DNA of 64,000 bases from Parahoeflea olei (GTDB lineage: Bacteria; Pseudomonadota; Alphaproteobacteria; Rhizobiales; Rhizobiaceae). Where the stretch lies: assembly GCF_001703635.1 (NCBI RefSeq), contig NZ_LQZT01000008.1, positions 33,546 through 97,545 of the forward strand, read 5' to 3'. The notes beneath the pieces are model-generated. The model made no database searches. It saw nothing but the letters and a program-made list of their open reading frames with translations, and had not been told where the DNA came from. Below are positions 37,361 through 49,011 of the stretch, in pieces. Both the position numbers and the translations under genes were made by a program. How positions within the stretch are numbered: the stretch's first letter is position 1; each line of letters starts with the position of its first letter.

Positions 37361-37362
37361 GG

Positions 37363-38784
37363 CTATCCGGCCTCCGTTCCGGCGGGGCCGGTGCCGCGCG
37401 GCAGGCGGGCGGCGACGAACATGACGATGCCGAGCCGGCGCCGCACGATCAGGTGCAGCAGGGCGGCCTCGATCACCATGGCGGCGGCGGTGGCGGTGGC
37501 CGCCCCCAGCAGGCCCCAGAGGGGAATGAGGATCATGTTGAGCGCCAGATTGGCTGCGAGTGCGGTGGCATAGATTGCCGCGCAGATCTTGTGTTCCCCG
37601 GCCATCGTCAGCAGCACCTCGCCGGGGCCCACCATGGCCTTGGCGAGAATGCCCGCGAAAAGCACGACCATCACCATCTGGCCGGCCTCGAAGGCGGGGC
37701 CGAACAGTGAAAGCAGGAACGGGCCCGCCAGGATCACGAGTCCGCCCACCAGCAGCGAGGGCCAGAAGGTCCAGCGCACGGTCTGGCGGGCAAAATCGGC
37801 AAGGGCGGACCGCTCTGCGCCCGAGACCAGGCTCGAGAAGCGCTGCGCGGCCGCGGCCTTGACCGCGAAATAGACGAAATGCACCAGCGCCATGGTCTTG
37901 GCGGCGGCAAAATAGACGGCGACCTTGTCCGGCGGCAGGTAGAGCCCGACGATGATGACATCGGAATTGGTGAGCATGAAGTAGAAGCCCTCGATCAGGA
38001 AGATCGGGAAGGCGACCACGAGCCAGGTCCTGAAGTGGATTTCGACGCGGCGGGCCGGATAGCGGCGGCTGAGCTTGCGGGTGACCAGCAGGAACTGGAC
38101 GATGCTTGTCAGATAGGCCGCCGCCAGCGCGGCGACGATGGCGGTATTGGCGTCGGCCACATGCCCAAAGCCGATGGCTCCGGCGACGAAAGCGAGGATG
38201 AGCAGCGGGCGGACGATATAGGTCGGCCCCAGCGCATGGAAGGTCCAGCCATTGGCGCGCGCGGTGCCGTCGAGCACGTCGCCGAGCGCGATCATCGGTA
38301 GAACGAACGCGCCAATGAACAGCGGCTGCACATAGTGGGATTCGATCCTGTCGCCGAGCAGGGAGAGGGCGGCGATGCCGGTCGCGGCAATCAGCGTGGC
38401 CGAGACCAGCGCGAAGACGCGCGCCGTCGCCGTCAGCCCGCGGATGGCTTCATCTGCGCCGGCGTTGCGGTATTGCGGCAGGAACCGGATCACGGCGGTG
38501 TGGAAGCCGAGGCATGACAGGTTGCCGAGAATGACGGCGATGACCCAGACGAAGACGAACACGCCGTACTCGAATTCGCCCATCAGCCGCGCGAGCAGGA
38601 TCTGCGAGACGAAGGCGATCGCGGCGCTGACGACCCGGATCGCAAAGGCGGTCATGGCCATGCGGCTGGCGGCACTGGTCTCGTCGGATGCGAGGAGGAC
38701 CTGGGTGAGACGCCCCAACAGCGGCGCCAGCCGCGCGGCATAGCGCGGCGGCAGTATCTTGCCCGCTGTATCGATCACCGTCAT
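37363..38784 (-). CDS. Lipopolysaccharide/oligosaccharide flippase (Wzx-type MATE/MVF fold)
   Basis: The 473-residue protein has about 12-14 predicted membrane helices and the Polysacc_synt pattern (FVSQILLARLMGEFEYGVFVFVWV, AVIRFLPQYRNAGADEAIRG, MLTNSDVIIVGLYLPPDKVAVYFAAAKT). Such flippases move lipid-linked sugar units across the inner membrane. The pair with the CelD-type acetyltransferase suggests assembly of an extracellular polysaccharide, but no glycosyltransferase is nearby. A terminator at 38942-38975 separates it from secA. Confidence 0.88.
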   Translation of the reverse strand: MTVIDTAGKILPPRYAARLAPLLGRLTQVLLASDETSAASRMAMTAFAIRVVSAAIAFVSQILLARLMGEFEYGVFVFVWVIAVILGNLSCLGFHTAVIRFLPQYRNAGADEAIRGLTATARVFALVSATLIAATGIAALSLLGDRIESHYVQPLFIGAFVLPMIALGDVLDGTARANGWTFHALGPTYIVRPLLILAFVAGAIGFGHVADANTAIVAALAAAYLTSIVQFLLVTRKLSRRYPARRVEIHFRTWLVVAFPIFLIEGFYFMLTNSDVIIVGLYLPPDKVAVYFAAAKTMALVHFVYFAVKAAAAQRFSSLVSGAERSALADFARQTVRWTFWPSLLVGGLVILAGPFLLSLFGPAFEAGQMVMVVLFAGILAKAMVGPGEVLLTMAGEHKICAAIYATALAANLALNMILIPLWGLLGAATATAAAMVIEAALLHLIVRRRLGIVMFVAARLPRGTGPAGTEAG

Positions 38785-38941
38785 GGTCAGGCTTCTATCC
38801 CGTTGTTACGCCAGCATCTTGTCATGGCGACGTTAAGAAACCGTATGGGCGCGCAGGCGCGGCTGTCGCGAGCACGAACATCGGTCGCCCCGGGTCTGAA
38901 CCGCAGACCCGGAAGGGCGAATTCAGGACCTGAAAACGCAT

Positions 38942-38975
38942 CGACCCCGCCTGTCCTGGGGGGCAGGCGGGGTCG
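38942..38975 (-). terminator. Intrinsic terminator of secA
   Basis: CGACCCCGCCTG (38942-38953) pairs with CAGGCGGGGTCG (38964-38975), a perfect 12-bp stem with a 10-base loop. On the minus strand it is followed by ATGCGTTTTC, giving a short T-tract. It lies 21 bases past the secA stop. Confidence 0.7.
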
Positions 38976-38996
38976 GAAGAAGGCTGGTCCGAAGGC

Positions 38997-41732
<2,736 letters not shown>

Positions 41733-41869
41733 TACTATGGTCCTTTCCTGGGCTGCGCTTGTGGCAGGGCTGACACCGGCGCTGGCCTGCGACCGGCAGA
41801 AACGAATGGATAAACGCCGTCTCGAAAGCCCCCATCGGGTGAAAGCTGTCTGGACGGACGGTTGGCTGA

Positions 41870-41898
41870 CAGATAAGAGGGGGTTCGGACGATGTCAA
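41870..41898 (-). promoter_or_regulatory. secA promoter
   Basis: On the minus strand TTGACA (41893-41898) is followed after exactly 17 bases by TATCTG (41870-41875). The -35 is the perfect sigma70 consensus. The predicted leader to the secA ATG at 41732 is about 130 bases. Confidence 0.75.
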
Positions 41899-41986
41899 CG
41901 GCGGCGAAAGCCCGTCTTCAGGCGGCCCAATTCCTCATGTAGACGGTCGGGCGCCCGCAACAAGCCTCATAACGAAAGGTCAACTC

Positions 41987-42838
41987 ATGCGTCTATCGCA
42001 GCTAGCAGCCACGCTTCTCCTCACTTCAATTGCCTTTGCGCCGCTTCAGGCCCATGCCGCAGACGAAGCCGATCCGGTGGTGGCGACCGTCGGGGGCGTC
42101 GACATTCTCGCCTCGGAACTGGCTATGGCCGAGGGCGACCTTGATCCCCAGTTCGCCCGCCTGCCGGAAGTCCAGCGCCGGACTGCAGCGCTTGCGGCCG
42201 TGATCGACATCAAGACGCTTGCGCGCAAGGCCGAGGCCGAAAAGCTCGATGAGACCGAGGACTTCAAGAAGCAGATGGCATTCCAGCGCGACCGCGCGCT
42301 GCACAACGCGATCTTCAAGTCCGAAGTGGTGGATCCCGTCTCCGAAGCCGACCTGAAGGCGCGCTACGAGAAGGAAATCGCCGCCGTTCCCGCGGAAGAG
42401 GAAATCAGCGCCCGCCATATCCTGCTGAAGACCGAGGAAGAGGCCAAGGCCGTGATCGCCGAACTCGATGCAGGCAAGGACTTCGCGGAACTCGCCAAGG
42501 AGAAGTCGACCGGCCCGAGCGCCGACCAGGGCGGCGATCTCGGCTATTTCACCAAGGGCCGCATGGTTCCCGAGTTCGAGGCCGTGGCTTTTGCCCTCAA
42601 GCCCGGCGAATATTCCAAGGAGCCGGTGCAGACCCAGTTCGGCTGGCATGTCATCAAGCTGGAAGACCGTCGCGAAGCCGCTCCGCCGTCCTATGAGGAA
42701 GTGGCCGACCAGGTGCGCCAGTTGGTGATGCGCGAACGTTATGGCGACCTGCTCAAGAAGGCACGGGCAGAGACCGAGATCGAAGTTCTCGATCCGGAGC
42801 TGAAAACCACCTACGAAGCTCTCAGCCAGCAGCAATAG
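41987..42838 (+). CDS. Peptidylprolyl isomerase, parvulin (PpiC) type, periplasmic
   Basis: The 283-residue protein has a signal peptide ([19 protein letters not shown], cleavage after AHA), an N-terminal SurA-like helical domain, and a parvulin domain with [36 protein letters not shown] and [14 protein letters not shown]. It assists folding of exported proteins. The start has AACGAAAGGTCAACTC before it. It is divergent from secA and followed by argJ after a strong hairpin. Confidence 0.92.
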   Translation: MRLSQLAATLLLTSIAFAPLQAHAADEADPVVATVGGVDILASELAMAEGDLDPQFARLPEVQRRTAALAAVIDIKTLARKAEAEKLDETEDFKKQMAFQRDRALHNAIFKSEVVDPVSEADLKARYEKEIAAVPAEEEISARHILLKTEEEAKAVIAELDAGKDFAELAKEKSTGPSADQGGDLGYFTKGRMVPEFEAVAFALKPGEYSKEPVQTQFGWHVIKLEDRREAAPPSYEEVADQVRQLVMRERYGDLLKKARAETEIEVLDPELKTTYEALSQQQ

Positions 42839-42846
42839 CCATCTTT

Positions 42847-42878
42847 CCCGGCCGGGTTGCGGGGCAACCGGGCCGGGG
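42847..42878 (+). terminator. Hairpin between ppiC-type gene and argJ
   Basis: CCCGGCC plus GGTTGC on the left arm pairs with GCAACC plus GGCCGGG on the right arm, with one G/G mismatch and a three-base loop. It starts eight bases past the stop. No T-run follows (GGGGCTTCGTTC), so it may be a processing or stabilising structure rather than a full terminator. Confidence 0.4.
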
Positions 42879-42899
42879 CTTCGTTCAGAGGAACCTTCC

Positions 42900-44141
42900 A
42901 TGTCGACCGACATCTCGCCGCTTGCTCCGAAGACCTATGCAGAACTGCCCGCGATCGAGGGCGTGCGCATCGAAACCGCCGCCGCCGGCATCAAGTACAA
43001 GGGGCGGACGGATGTGATGCTGATGGTGTTCGACCGGCCTGCGGCGGTGGCGGGCGTGTTCACGACATCGAAATGCCCGTCGGCTCCGGTCGATTTCTGC
43101 CGCGCCAATCTCGGTGGCGGCAAGGCGCGCGCGCTGGTGGTCAATTCCGGCAACGCCAATGCCTTTACCGGCCAGAAGGGACGGGCGGCCACGGAGCTGA
43201 CCGCCCGTTCTGCCGCGGCTGCCGTCGGCTGTTCGGAAAATGAAGTGTTCCTTGCCTCGACCGGGGTGATCGGCGAACCTCTGGACGCGAGCAAGTTCGC
43301 GACCGTGCTCAATGACATGACCGCGAGCGCGAGCGGCGACCGCTGGCTCGACGCGGCGCGCGCGATCATGACCACCGATACCTATCCGAAGGTGGCGACC
43401 CGGACCGCGCGGATCGACGGGGTAACGGTCACCCTCAACGGCATCGCCAAGGGTGCCGGGATGATCGCGCCCGACATGGCCACCATGCTCTCCTTTATCG
43501 TCACCGACGCCGATATCGCTCCGGCGGTGCTGCAGGCGATGCTCGGCCGTCACGTCGGCTCGACCTTCAATGCGGTCACGGTGGACAGCGACACCTCGAC
43601 ATCGGATACGCTTCTGGCGTTTGCCACCGGTGCTGCGGCGGGCCGCGGCGCCGGCAGGATTGCCGAAGTGGGCGACGCGCGCGGCCGCGCCTTCTCGAAG
43701 GCGCTGTCGAGCCTGATGGAGGATCTGGCGCTGCAGGTGGTCCGTGACGGCGAAGGCGCCCGCAAGCAGGTCGAGATCACCGTCACCGGCGCGGCGTCGG
43801 CGAGGGCTGCCGGCCGCATCGCCCGTTCGATCGCCAATTCGCCGCTGGTCAAGACCGCGATCGCCGGCGAGGATGCCAATTGGGGCCGGATCGTCATGGC
43901 GGTGGGCAAGGCCGGCGAGCAGGCCGAACGCGACAGGCTCGCGATCTGGTTCGGTGACGTGCGCGTGGCGGTCGATGGCGAACGCGATCCCGCCTACAGC
44001 GAGGCTGCCGCCTCCGAAGTGATGAAACGCGATGAAATTGCCATCCGGGTCGATCTCGGCATCGGCCGCGGCAAGGCCCGGGTCTTTACCTGCGACCTGA
44101 CCAAGGCCTATGTCGAAATCAATGGTGACTACCGCAGCTGA
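42900..44141 (+). CDS. argJ: Bifunctional glutamate N-acetyltransferase / amino-acid acetyltransferase
   Basis: The 413-residue protein is an ArgJ Ntn-like enzyme. The autocleavage and catalytic threonine is Thr195 in [16 protein letters not shown], and the oxyanion region [11 protein letters not shown] precedes it. It transfers acetyl from N-acetylornithine to glutamate (and may also use acetyl-CoA) in the arginine pathway. The product ends NGDYRS, and the next gene starts inside its last 20 bases. Together with argH it covers two arginine steps in the window, though they are 22 kb apart. Confidence 0.96.
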   Translation: MSTDISPLAPKTYAELPAIEGVRIETAAAGIKYKGRTDVMLMVFDRPAAVAGVFTTSKCPSAPVDFCRANLGGGKARALVVNSGNANAFTGQKGRAATELTARSAAAAVGCSENEVFLASTGVIGEPLDASKFATVLNDMTASASGDRWLDAARAIMTTDTYPKVATRTARIDGVTVTLNGIAKGAGMIAPDMATMLSFIVTDADIAPAVLQAMLGRHVGSTFNAVTVDSDTSTSDTLLAFATGAAAGRGAGRIAEVGDARGRAFSKALSSLMEDLALQVVRDGEGARKQVEITVTGAASARAAGRIARSIANSPLVKTAIAGEDANWGRIVMAVGKAGEQAERDRLAIWFGDVRVAVDGERDPAYSEAAASEVMKRDEIAIRVDLGIGRGKARVFTCDLTKAYVEINGDYRS

Positions 44142-44946
44142 GTGCGCTGCGGACAATGCCGAAGAAGGGCCCCCTTTGCCAAACCTTGCCATTGTCAGAA
44201 GGCTTGAAGCCGTCGGATTTCGTGCCTGGCCCGCGGCCTCGATCCAGTATGACGGCAGCTGGCAGATCAGGCTGACCGCCGGGCATCCCTCGAAACGGCT
44301 CAATTCCGTCAATCCGCTCGACCCGTCCGACCACGACGATATCGAGATCCGCATCGAACGGGCCGCACGGCGTTTCGATTCCTATGACCGGCCGCTGGTG
44401 TTCCGGCAGACGCCGCTGGCGCCGAAGCCGCTCGAGGCCCATCTCGACGCGCATGGCTGGCGCCGCTTCGACGAGACCATCGTCATGACAGGCAGGATCG
44501 ACGCGCTCGATATCGATGGCGGCATGGACCACCTGCCGCTCAAGGATGTGGGCCGCTATGTCGATGCCTCGATTGCCGTGCATGGCCGCGATCCCGCGCT
44601 CAAGCCGGGGCTGACGGAGGTGCTGAGCGCAATCCGTCCGCCGAGCGGGCTGTTCGTGCTCGAGGAGGAAGCCACAGGACCGCTGTCGACGGCGCTGTGC
44701 GTGCATGACAACGATCTCGCCGGACTGTTCGAACTCGCCACGCGACAGGATGTCCGGCGCGCGGGCTATGGTCGCGATGTCATCCGGGCGGCGTTGCGCT
44801 GGGCCCGCCATCGCGGCGCGCAGACCGCCTGGCTGCAGGTCGAAAGCGCGAACATCCCCGCTGTGGCGCTCTACAAGGGGCTGGGGTTCGGCGAGGTCTA
44901 TCGCTACGCCTATCGCCAGAAACCGAATGGTGGATCCGATGACTGA
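44122..44946 (+). CDS. GNAT family N-acetyltransferase
   Basis: The C-terminal third carries the acetyl-CoA-binding pattern [22 protein letters not shown] and [27 protein letters not shown]. The start is uncertain: ATG 44110 and ATG 44122 lie inside argJ without a strong RBS, and a TTG at 44176 (GAAGAAGGG before it) would give [15 protein letters not shown], which looks like the conserved N-terminus. The substrate is unknown. It overlaps argJ and mutT, so the three genes form a coupled transcript. Confidence 0.82.
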   Translation: MVTTAAECAADNAEEGPPLPNLAIVRRLEAVGFRAWPAASIQYDGSWQIRLTAGHPSKRLNSVNPLDPSDHDDIEIRIERAARRFDSYDRPLVFRQTPLAPKPLEAHLDAHGWRRFDETIVMTGRIDALDIDGGMDHLPLKDVGRYVDASIAVHGRDPALKPGLTEVLSAIRPPSGLFVLEEEATGPLSTALCVHDNDLAGLFELATRQDVRRAGYGRDVIRAALRWARHRGAQTAWLQVESANIPAVALYKGLGFGEVYRYAYRQKPNGGSDD

Positions 44947-45346
44947 GAAGAAGATCATCCTGGTTGCCGCCTGCGCGCTGGTCGACGCCGACGGGCGGGT
45001 GCTGCTGACCCAGCGCCCCGAGGGCAAGAAGCTTGCGGGCCTCTGGGAGTTTCCCGGCGGCAAGGTGGAAGCTGGGGAGACGCCGGAAGAGGCGCTGATC
45101 CGTGAACTTGCCGAAGAGATCGGCGTGACCACGAAGGAATCCTGTCTGGCGCCGCTCACTTTCGCGAGCCACGGCTATGACGGTTTTCATCTGCTGATGC
45201 CGCTGTTCGTCTGCCGCCGCTTCGAGGGGACGGCGCGGGGGCTTGAGGGGCAGGCGCTCAAATGGGTGAGGCCGCGAGAGATGCGCGATTATCCGATGCC
45301 GCCGGCGGACGAGCCGCTGATCCCCTATCTGATCGACCTTCTCTAA
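44939..45346 (+). CDS. mutT: 8-oxo-dGTP diphosphatase (Nudix)
   Basis: ATG 44939 overlaps the GNAT stop by eight bases and is preceded by GGTGG. The 135-residue protein has the Nudix box GGKVEAGETPEEALIRELAEEIG and the MutT-type LLTQRPEGKKLAGLWEFPGG. It hydrolyses oxidised dGTP to prevent mutagenesis. No linked repair gene is nearby. The next gene is separated by 142 bases. Confidence 0.93.
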   Translation: MTEKKIILVAACALVDADGRVLLTQRPEGKKLAGLWEFPGGKVEAGETPEEALIRELAEEIGVTTKESCLAPLTFASHGYDGFHLLMPLFVCRRFEGTARGLEGQALKWVRPREMRDYPMPPADEPLIPYLIDLL

Positions 45347-45488
45347 GGTTTCCGGCGGGAAGCCCGGCGTCCGGGGCTGCGGCATTCGTTAAAATGCGAG
45401 CGGTCGCGTTAGCGTTAATGAAACTTCAATTCCCTTCGCGCAAGATCGGGCAAGTGACCGATCCGTGCGGAGTGTCAGTGAGGGTTTC

Positions 45489-45812
45489 ATGGCAGACAGC
45501 GATTTCTGGATGACGGTGATGGACAGGGACGGGCAGAAGGCTTCGCCCAGGCGCTATGGCGCGGTTCGTGTGGCACTCGTGTTCGGAACCCTGGCTGTTG
45601 CGGTCGCGACCCTGCTTACCCCGGTCCTTGCCGGCCGGACGCCGTCGGCGCGGGTCGCATGGTCCACTGACCAGTACGACACGATCACCACCGGATCGAT
45701 CCCGCAGCGCTCGAGAAACGCCGTCTATACGGTGCGCACATCGATCCTGCAGGACAGCCCCGGCGCCTTGTGCATCATTCAATCCAACGGGACGGAGTCC
45801 GGAGACTGCTGA
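45489..45812 (+). CDS. Small membrane-anchored hypothetical protein upstream of pilin
   Basis: ATG 45489 (MADSDFWMTVMDRDGQK) gives 107 residues; GAGGG lies before it. There is one membrane helix (VALVFGTLAVAVATLLTPVLA, residues about 28-48) and a short periplasmic tail with YDTITTGSIPQ, YTVRTSILQDSPGALCIIQ and a terminal GDC. Two cysteines near the C-terminus could form a disulfide. I recognise no domain. It sits 43 bases before a Flp-type pilin gene and may be a companion of it (inference). Confidence 0.65.
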   Translation: MADSDFWMTVMDRDGQKASPRRYGAVRVALVFGTLAVAVATLLTPVLAGRTPSARVAWSTDQYDTITTGSIPQRSRNAVYTVRTSILQDSPGALCIIQSNGTESGDC

Positions 45813-45855
45813 TCCGGATGTTCTGGAATTCACACTGTCGAGAGCGGGCGCCTTC

Positions 45856-46029
45856 ATGAAATCACTGGCCTACAAATTCCTGAGCGATGAAGGCGGCGCC
45901 ACGGCGGTGGAATACGGACTGATTGCTTCGTTGATCCTGGTGGCCCTGATCGGCGGCCTCGCCTCGGTCGGCAACGCCATCAACAGCACGCTAGGCACCA
46001 CCGCGCAGCATATCGAGAACAGCCACTAG
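45856..46029 (+). CDS. Flp/Fap family type IVb pilin
   Basis: The 57-residue protein begins MKSLAYKFLSDEGGATAVEYG. The prepilin peptidase cleaves after GG (Gly14), leaving Ala1 and Glu5 of the mature pilin (ATAVE), then the hydrophobic helix LIASLILVALIGGLASVGNAI. This is the Flp (type IVb) pilin pattern of tad/cpa pili. No other tad genes are in the window. Its TAG stop uses TA from the insertion target and G from the adjacent IS630 element; before insertion the stop would have been TAA. Confidence 0.88.
   Translation: MKSLAYKFLSDEGGATAVEYGLIASLILVALIGGLASVGNAINSTLGTTAQHIENSH
46027..46028. repeat. TA target-site duplication, left copy
   Basis: The IS630-family element at 46029-47075 is flanked by TA here and by TA at 47076-47077, the target duplication typical of the family. 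The left TA is also the first two bases of the pilin stop codon. Confidence 0.8.
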
Positions 46030-46050
46030 AGCATTTCATGTTTTGACGGA
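46029..46050. repeat. Left inverted repeat of IS630 element
   Basis: GAGCATTTCATGTTTTGACGG here resembles the inward reading of the right end, GAGCATTTTCATCCTTTTCTG. The first eight bases are identical and the rest is imperfect. Confidence 0.65.
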
Positions 46051-46984
46051 AGCATATCCGGCGTTGGTGAGATAATTCGCGCATTCTTGGGGTTGAATTG
46101 TTTTGATCAACCTGCCGATGTGGCGCCATGTGTCGTCGATGGTTCGCTTTTGTGCGAGACGCATCCAGTGCTTGATCTTGGAAAAGGCCTGTTCGATCGG
46201 ATTGAGATCGGGCGAGTACGGCGGCAGGAACCACAGCCTCGCACCGGCGGCTTTGATGCTCTGGCGGACAGCCGCCGCCTTGTGGCTGCCGAGATTGTCC
46301 ATGATGACGATGTTGCCCGGCTTGAGGATGGGGACCAGTTGCTGTTCGACATAGGCTCGAAAGCACTGGCCGTTGATCGGCCCGTCGAAGACGCATGGCG
46401 CCGTCAGCCGGTCATTCCTCAGCGCCCCCAGAAATGTCAGCGTGCGCCAGTGGCCGTGCGGCGCAAACGCCCGCAGACGCTTGCCTTTTGGTCCCCAGCC
46501 CCTGATGGGCGTCATGTTGGTCTTGATCCAGGTCTCGTCAATAAAGACGAGGCGTTCAGGATCAAGATGATGTTGCAAGGCCTTCCATCGCTCTCGTCGG
46601 CGGGCGACATCGGCACGCGCCTGTTCAAGGGCAAACAGTGTTTTTTTTGAAGCGCAGCCCCTCGCTGCGGATGAATTCCCAGATCGTGTTGTGGGAGACG
46701 ACAATGCCTCGTGATGCCAGCTCGGCCTTCAGGCCATGCAGCGTCAGATGCGGGTTCTGATTGAGCCGTTCGGCAATGAAGCCGCGATGTGGCTCAAGAA
46801 TGCGTTTGCGATGGCCGCCCATCTTGCCAGGGCGAACAGATCCCGTCGCGCGATAGCGCTGCGACCACTTCACCACCGAAGAGACGGCGACCTCGAAACG
46901 CGCGGCGACAGCTCGACTGCTTTCGCCGTTCAACACCGCTGCAACAACACGCTCACGAAGATCATTCGATAAAGGTGCGGTCAT
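46036..46984 (-). CDS. IS630-family transposase, two overlapping frames
   Basis: The first frame (46625-46984) is a helix-turn-helix N-terminus ([37 protein letters not shown]). The second frame (46036-46704) carries the DDE catalytic domain: [23 protein letters not shown] and [20 protein letters not shown]. The frames meet at the A8 tract 46641-46648. Dropping one A joins them in frame, giving [18 protein letters not shown]. So the transposase needs a +1 shift or transcriptional slippage, or it is a pseudogene by one inserted base. The stop lies seven bases inside the left end. Confidence 0.85.
46641..46648 (-). other. A8 slippery tract joining the two transposase frames
   Basis: On the minus strand the tract is TTC-AAAAAAAA-CACTG. 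With eight A residues the helix-turn-helix frame reads TTC AAA AAA AAC and soon stops; with seven it continues into the catalytic frame. This is a classic site for transcriptional slippage. Confidence 0.75.
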
Positions 46985-47052
46985 GAGATGCTGGCCTCCA
47001 TCCAGCCAGCCTCACTGAATCAGAACAAAGCCGATTTGGGAATCCGGTCCGA

Positions 47053-47075
47053 TTCAGAAAAGGATGAAAATGCTC
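47053..47075. repeat. Right inverted repeat of IS630 element
   Basis: Read inward from 47075 the minus strand begins GAGCATTTTCATCCTTTTCTG, matching the left end imperfectly. The TA at 47076-47077 is the right copy of the target duplication. Confidence 0.65.
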
Positions 47076-47162
47076 TAATCCCGTTCATTCCGGTCCTGAC
47101 CGGTGCCCGGTTGCGCAAGCGACATGCGTCGTTCCGGCGGGCGCTGTCACTCATCCGGGGAG

Positions 47163-47186
47163 GCGGACCTTCCCTTGCGGGTCCGC
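47163..47186. terminator. Hairpin downstream of pilin locus
   Basis: GCGGACC (47163-47169) pairs with GGTCCGC (47180-47186) around a 10-base loop, 17 bases beyond the stop of the minus-strand methyltransferase. It may have been the original 3' end of the pilin transcript before the IS inserted. No T-run is present. Confidence 0.35.
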
Positions 47187-47203
47187 GCGGCATGCACGAT
47201 GCC

Positions 47204-48088
47204 CTATCGGGGCAGTTTCCGTTCCGGGGTGCGCAGCGCATCGGCAAGCCGGGTTCGGGCCGACCCGGGTCGCAGCGGCTTCTGCTGGCTTTCGTGCGGA
47301 GCCCAGCCGGACAGGTGAATGATCGAGAAGCTGGCGCGGATGCGCCCGTCGGGGTCCGAGAAGCGCTCGGCATAGATCTGGGCGGCGCGCAGGAACAGCG
47401 ACCGGCCGACCGGTACCCGGCTTCGGTTGACCAGGAACGACGTCATGCCCATGGCGCGCAGGTCGCGCAGCAGCCCGAACATGTCCGCATACCTGACGGT
47501 GACGCTCTCGACATCGGTGACCGGCAGCGTGAAGCCGGCGCGTTGCAGCAAGGCTCCGTAATCCCGGATATCGGCGAAGGGATGGACCCGGGCGCTGGCG
47601 CCGCCGGTCAGTTCGCTTTCCGCTGCAAGCAGGCTTTCGCGCAACTCGCCAAGCGTGCCCGCGCCGGGCGTGGCTGCAAGCAGCAGCCCATCGGGCCTGA
47701 GCGCACGCCGCATCTGCACCAGCACGCCCGGGGTGTCGTTGGTGGCGTGCAGCGCCAGCGGCGAGACGATCAGGTCGGCACTTTCCGGCTTGAGCGGCAC
47801 ATGGTCTGGGGAGGCGAGCTTCGTCGCGCCGGGATCGAGGCCAGGGAGCGGGCACAGGTCGACGTGATCGAACGCAGCCGTCTTGCCGGTGGCCATCATC
47901 ATCTGTGCCGCAAGGGCGAGGCCGCCATGGACCTGCACCGGATGCTCGAACCTGCGCTCGACCACCATCAGCCGATCGGCCATGTCCTCGGCGACCCGTC
48001 GCAAAAGGAAATCCGCGCCCGGCTGCGCCGCCGCGAGGGCACGCTGCCTGCGCTCAAGCATGAGGGTGTGGTCGAAGAGCCGGTCCAT
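47204..48088 (-). CDS. SAM-dependent methyltransferase (BioC/NDUFAF5-like)
   Basis: ATG 48088 (MDRLFDHTLMLERRQRALAA) gives 294 residues; the longer frame overlaps comF and lacks a start signal. The N-terminal segment RRQRALAAAQPGADFLLRRVAEDMADRLMVVERRF is the family-typical start. A Rossmann region follows with SADLIVSPLALHATNDTPG and MRRALRPDGLLLAATPGAGTLGELRE. The motif I region is degenerate. The substrate is unknown; NDUFAF5-type relatives act in respiratory complex assembly. It is divergent from comF. Confidence 0.82.
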   Translation of the reverse strand: MDRLFDHTLMLERRQRALAAAQPGADFLLRRVAEDMADRLMVVERRFEHPVQVHGGLALAAQMMMATGKTAAFDHVDLCPLPGLDPGATKLASPDHVPLKPESADLIVSPLALHATNDTPGVLVQMRRALRPDGLLLAATPGAGTLGELRESLLAAESELTGGASARVHPFADIRDYGALLQRAGFTLPVTDVESVTVRYADMFGLLRDLRAMGMTSFLVNRSRVPVGRSLFLRAAQIYAERFSDPDGRIRASFSIIHLSGWAPHESQQKPLRPGSARTRLADALRTPERKLPR

Positions 48089-48150
48089 GATCCGATCCGC
48101 TGGATGAAGTCCGGCTCGCTTGTTGGATGGAATGGCGGTAAAGTCAACCA

Positions 48151-48975
48151 ATGGAGTTTTTGGGACCCCGTGACACGGATGCGCGGCAGTCAGGCCTGTT
48201 CGGCAAGCCGAAGCACTGGCTGAAGGTCTCCGCGCGCCGGTTGTCCGGACGTCTGATGGATTTCGTCTATCCGCCCCTGTGCGCCGGCTGCGGGACCATG
48301 ACCGGCCAGCCCGGGGCTCTGTGCGCCGCATGCTGGGAGACGGTGCGCTTCATCGAAAGGCCCTATTGCGACATCACCGGCATGCCGTTCAGCCACGACC
48401 GCGGCGAAGGCATGGTCTCGCCCGAGGCGATCGCCAATCCGCCGCTCTACCACCGGGCGCGGGCGGCGGTGTTTCATGACGGGGTGGCGCGCAAGATCGT
48501 CCATGGCCTCAAATATGCCGACCGCTCCGACCTGTGCGCGATGATGGCGGGCTGGATGGCACGGGCCGGGCGCGACGTGATCGACGACAGCGATGTGATC
48601 GTGTCCGTTCCGCTGCACCGCTTCAGGCTGGTAGCGCGGCGCTACAACCAGTCGGCGGAACTCGCGCGCGCGCTGTCCCGGCTCACCGGAAAGCCGTTCC
48701 TGGCCGGGGCGATGCGCCGTCACCGGGCCACGCGCCAGCAGGTGGGGCTGGGCCTGAGGGCGAGGCAGGACAATGTCCGCGGCGCATTCTCGGTCCCGCC
48801 CGTCCAGGCGCCGCGCCTGCTCGGCATGAAGGTGCTGCTGGTCGACGACGTGTTCACCACCGGTTCGACGGTGGAGGCTGCGACCCGCGCGCTGCTGCGC
48901 TCCGGCGCCCGGCAGGTCGACGTGCTCACCTTTGCCAGGGTTGCAAGCCAAGGCGATGAAACCCTATATGCCTGA
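48151..48975 (+). CDS. comF: ComF family phosphoribosyltransferase-like protein
   Basis: The 274-residue protein has the N-terminal zinc-ribbon-like CAGCGTMTG...CAACW, then a phosphoribosyltransferase-type domain with VSVPLHRFRLVARRYNQSAELA and the PRPP motif VLLVDDVFTTGSTVEAATRALLRSGA. ComF proteins are linked to natural competence, and the exact substrate is not known. It is followed by grxC after 36 bases and heads a same-strand group of five genes running to 51138. Confidence 0.9.
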   Translation: MEFLGPRDTDARQSGLFGKPKHWLKVSARRLSGRLMDFVYPPLCAGCGTMTGQPGALCAACWETVRFIERPYCDITGMPFSHDRGEGMVSPEAIANPPLYHRARAAVFHDGVARKIVHGLKYADRSDLCAMMAGWMARAGRDVIDDSDVIVSVPLHRFRLVARRYNQSAELARALSRLTGKPFLAGAMRRHRATRQQVGLGLRARQDNVRGAFSVPPVQAPRLLGMKVLLVDDVFTTGSTVEAATRALLRSGARQVDVLTFARVASQGDETLYA

Positions 48976-49011
48976 CAGGCCGCTGGCGCGGCACAATATC
49001 TGGAGACCGGA

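Larger units (their letters stand above)
46029..47075 (-). mobile_element. IS630-family insertion sequence
   Basis: The element is 1,047 bp, flanked by TA duplications, with imperfect inverted repeats at both ends (GAGCATTTT core) and a single transposase gene on the minus strand split by a frameshift in an A8 tract. All of these are typical of IS630. It sits exactly in the stop codon of the pilin gene and lies between the pilin and the downstream methyltransferase gene. I recognise the family but not the named element. Confidence 0.85.
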
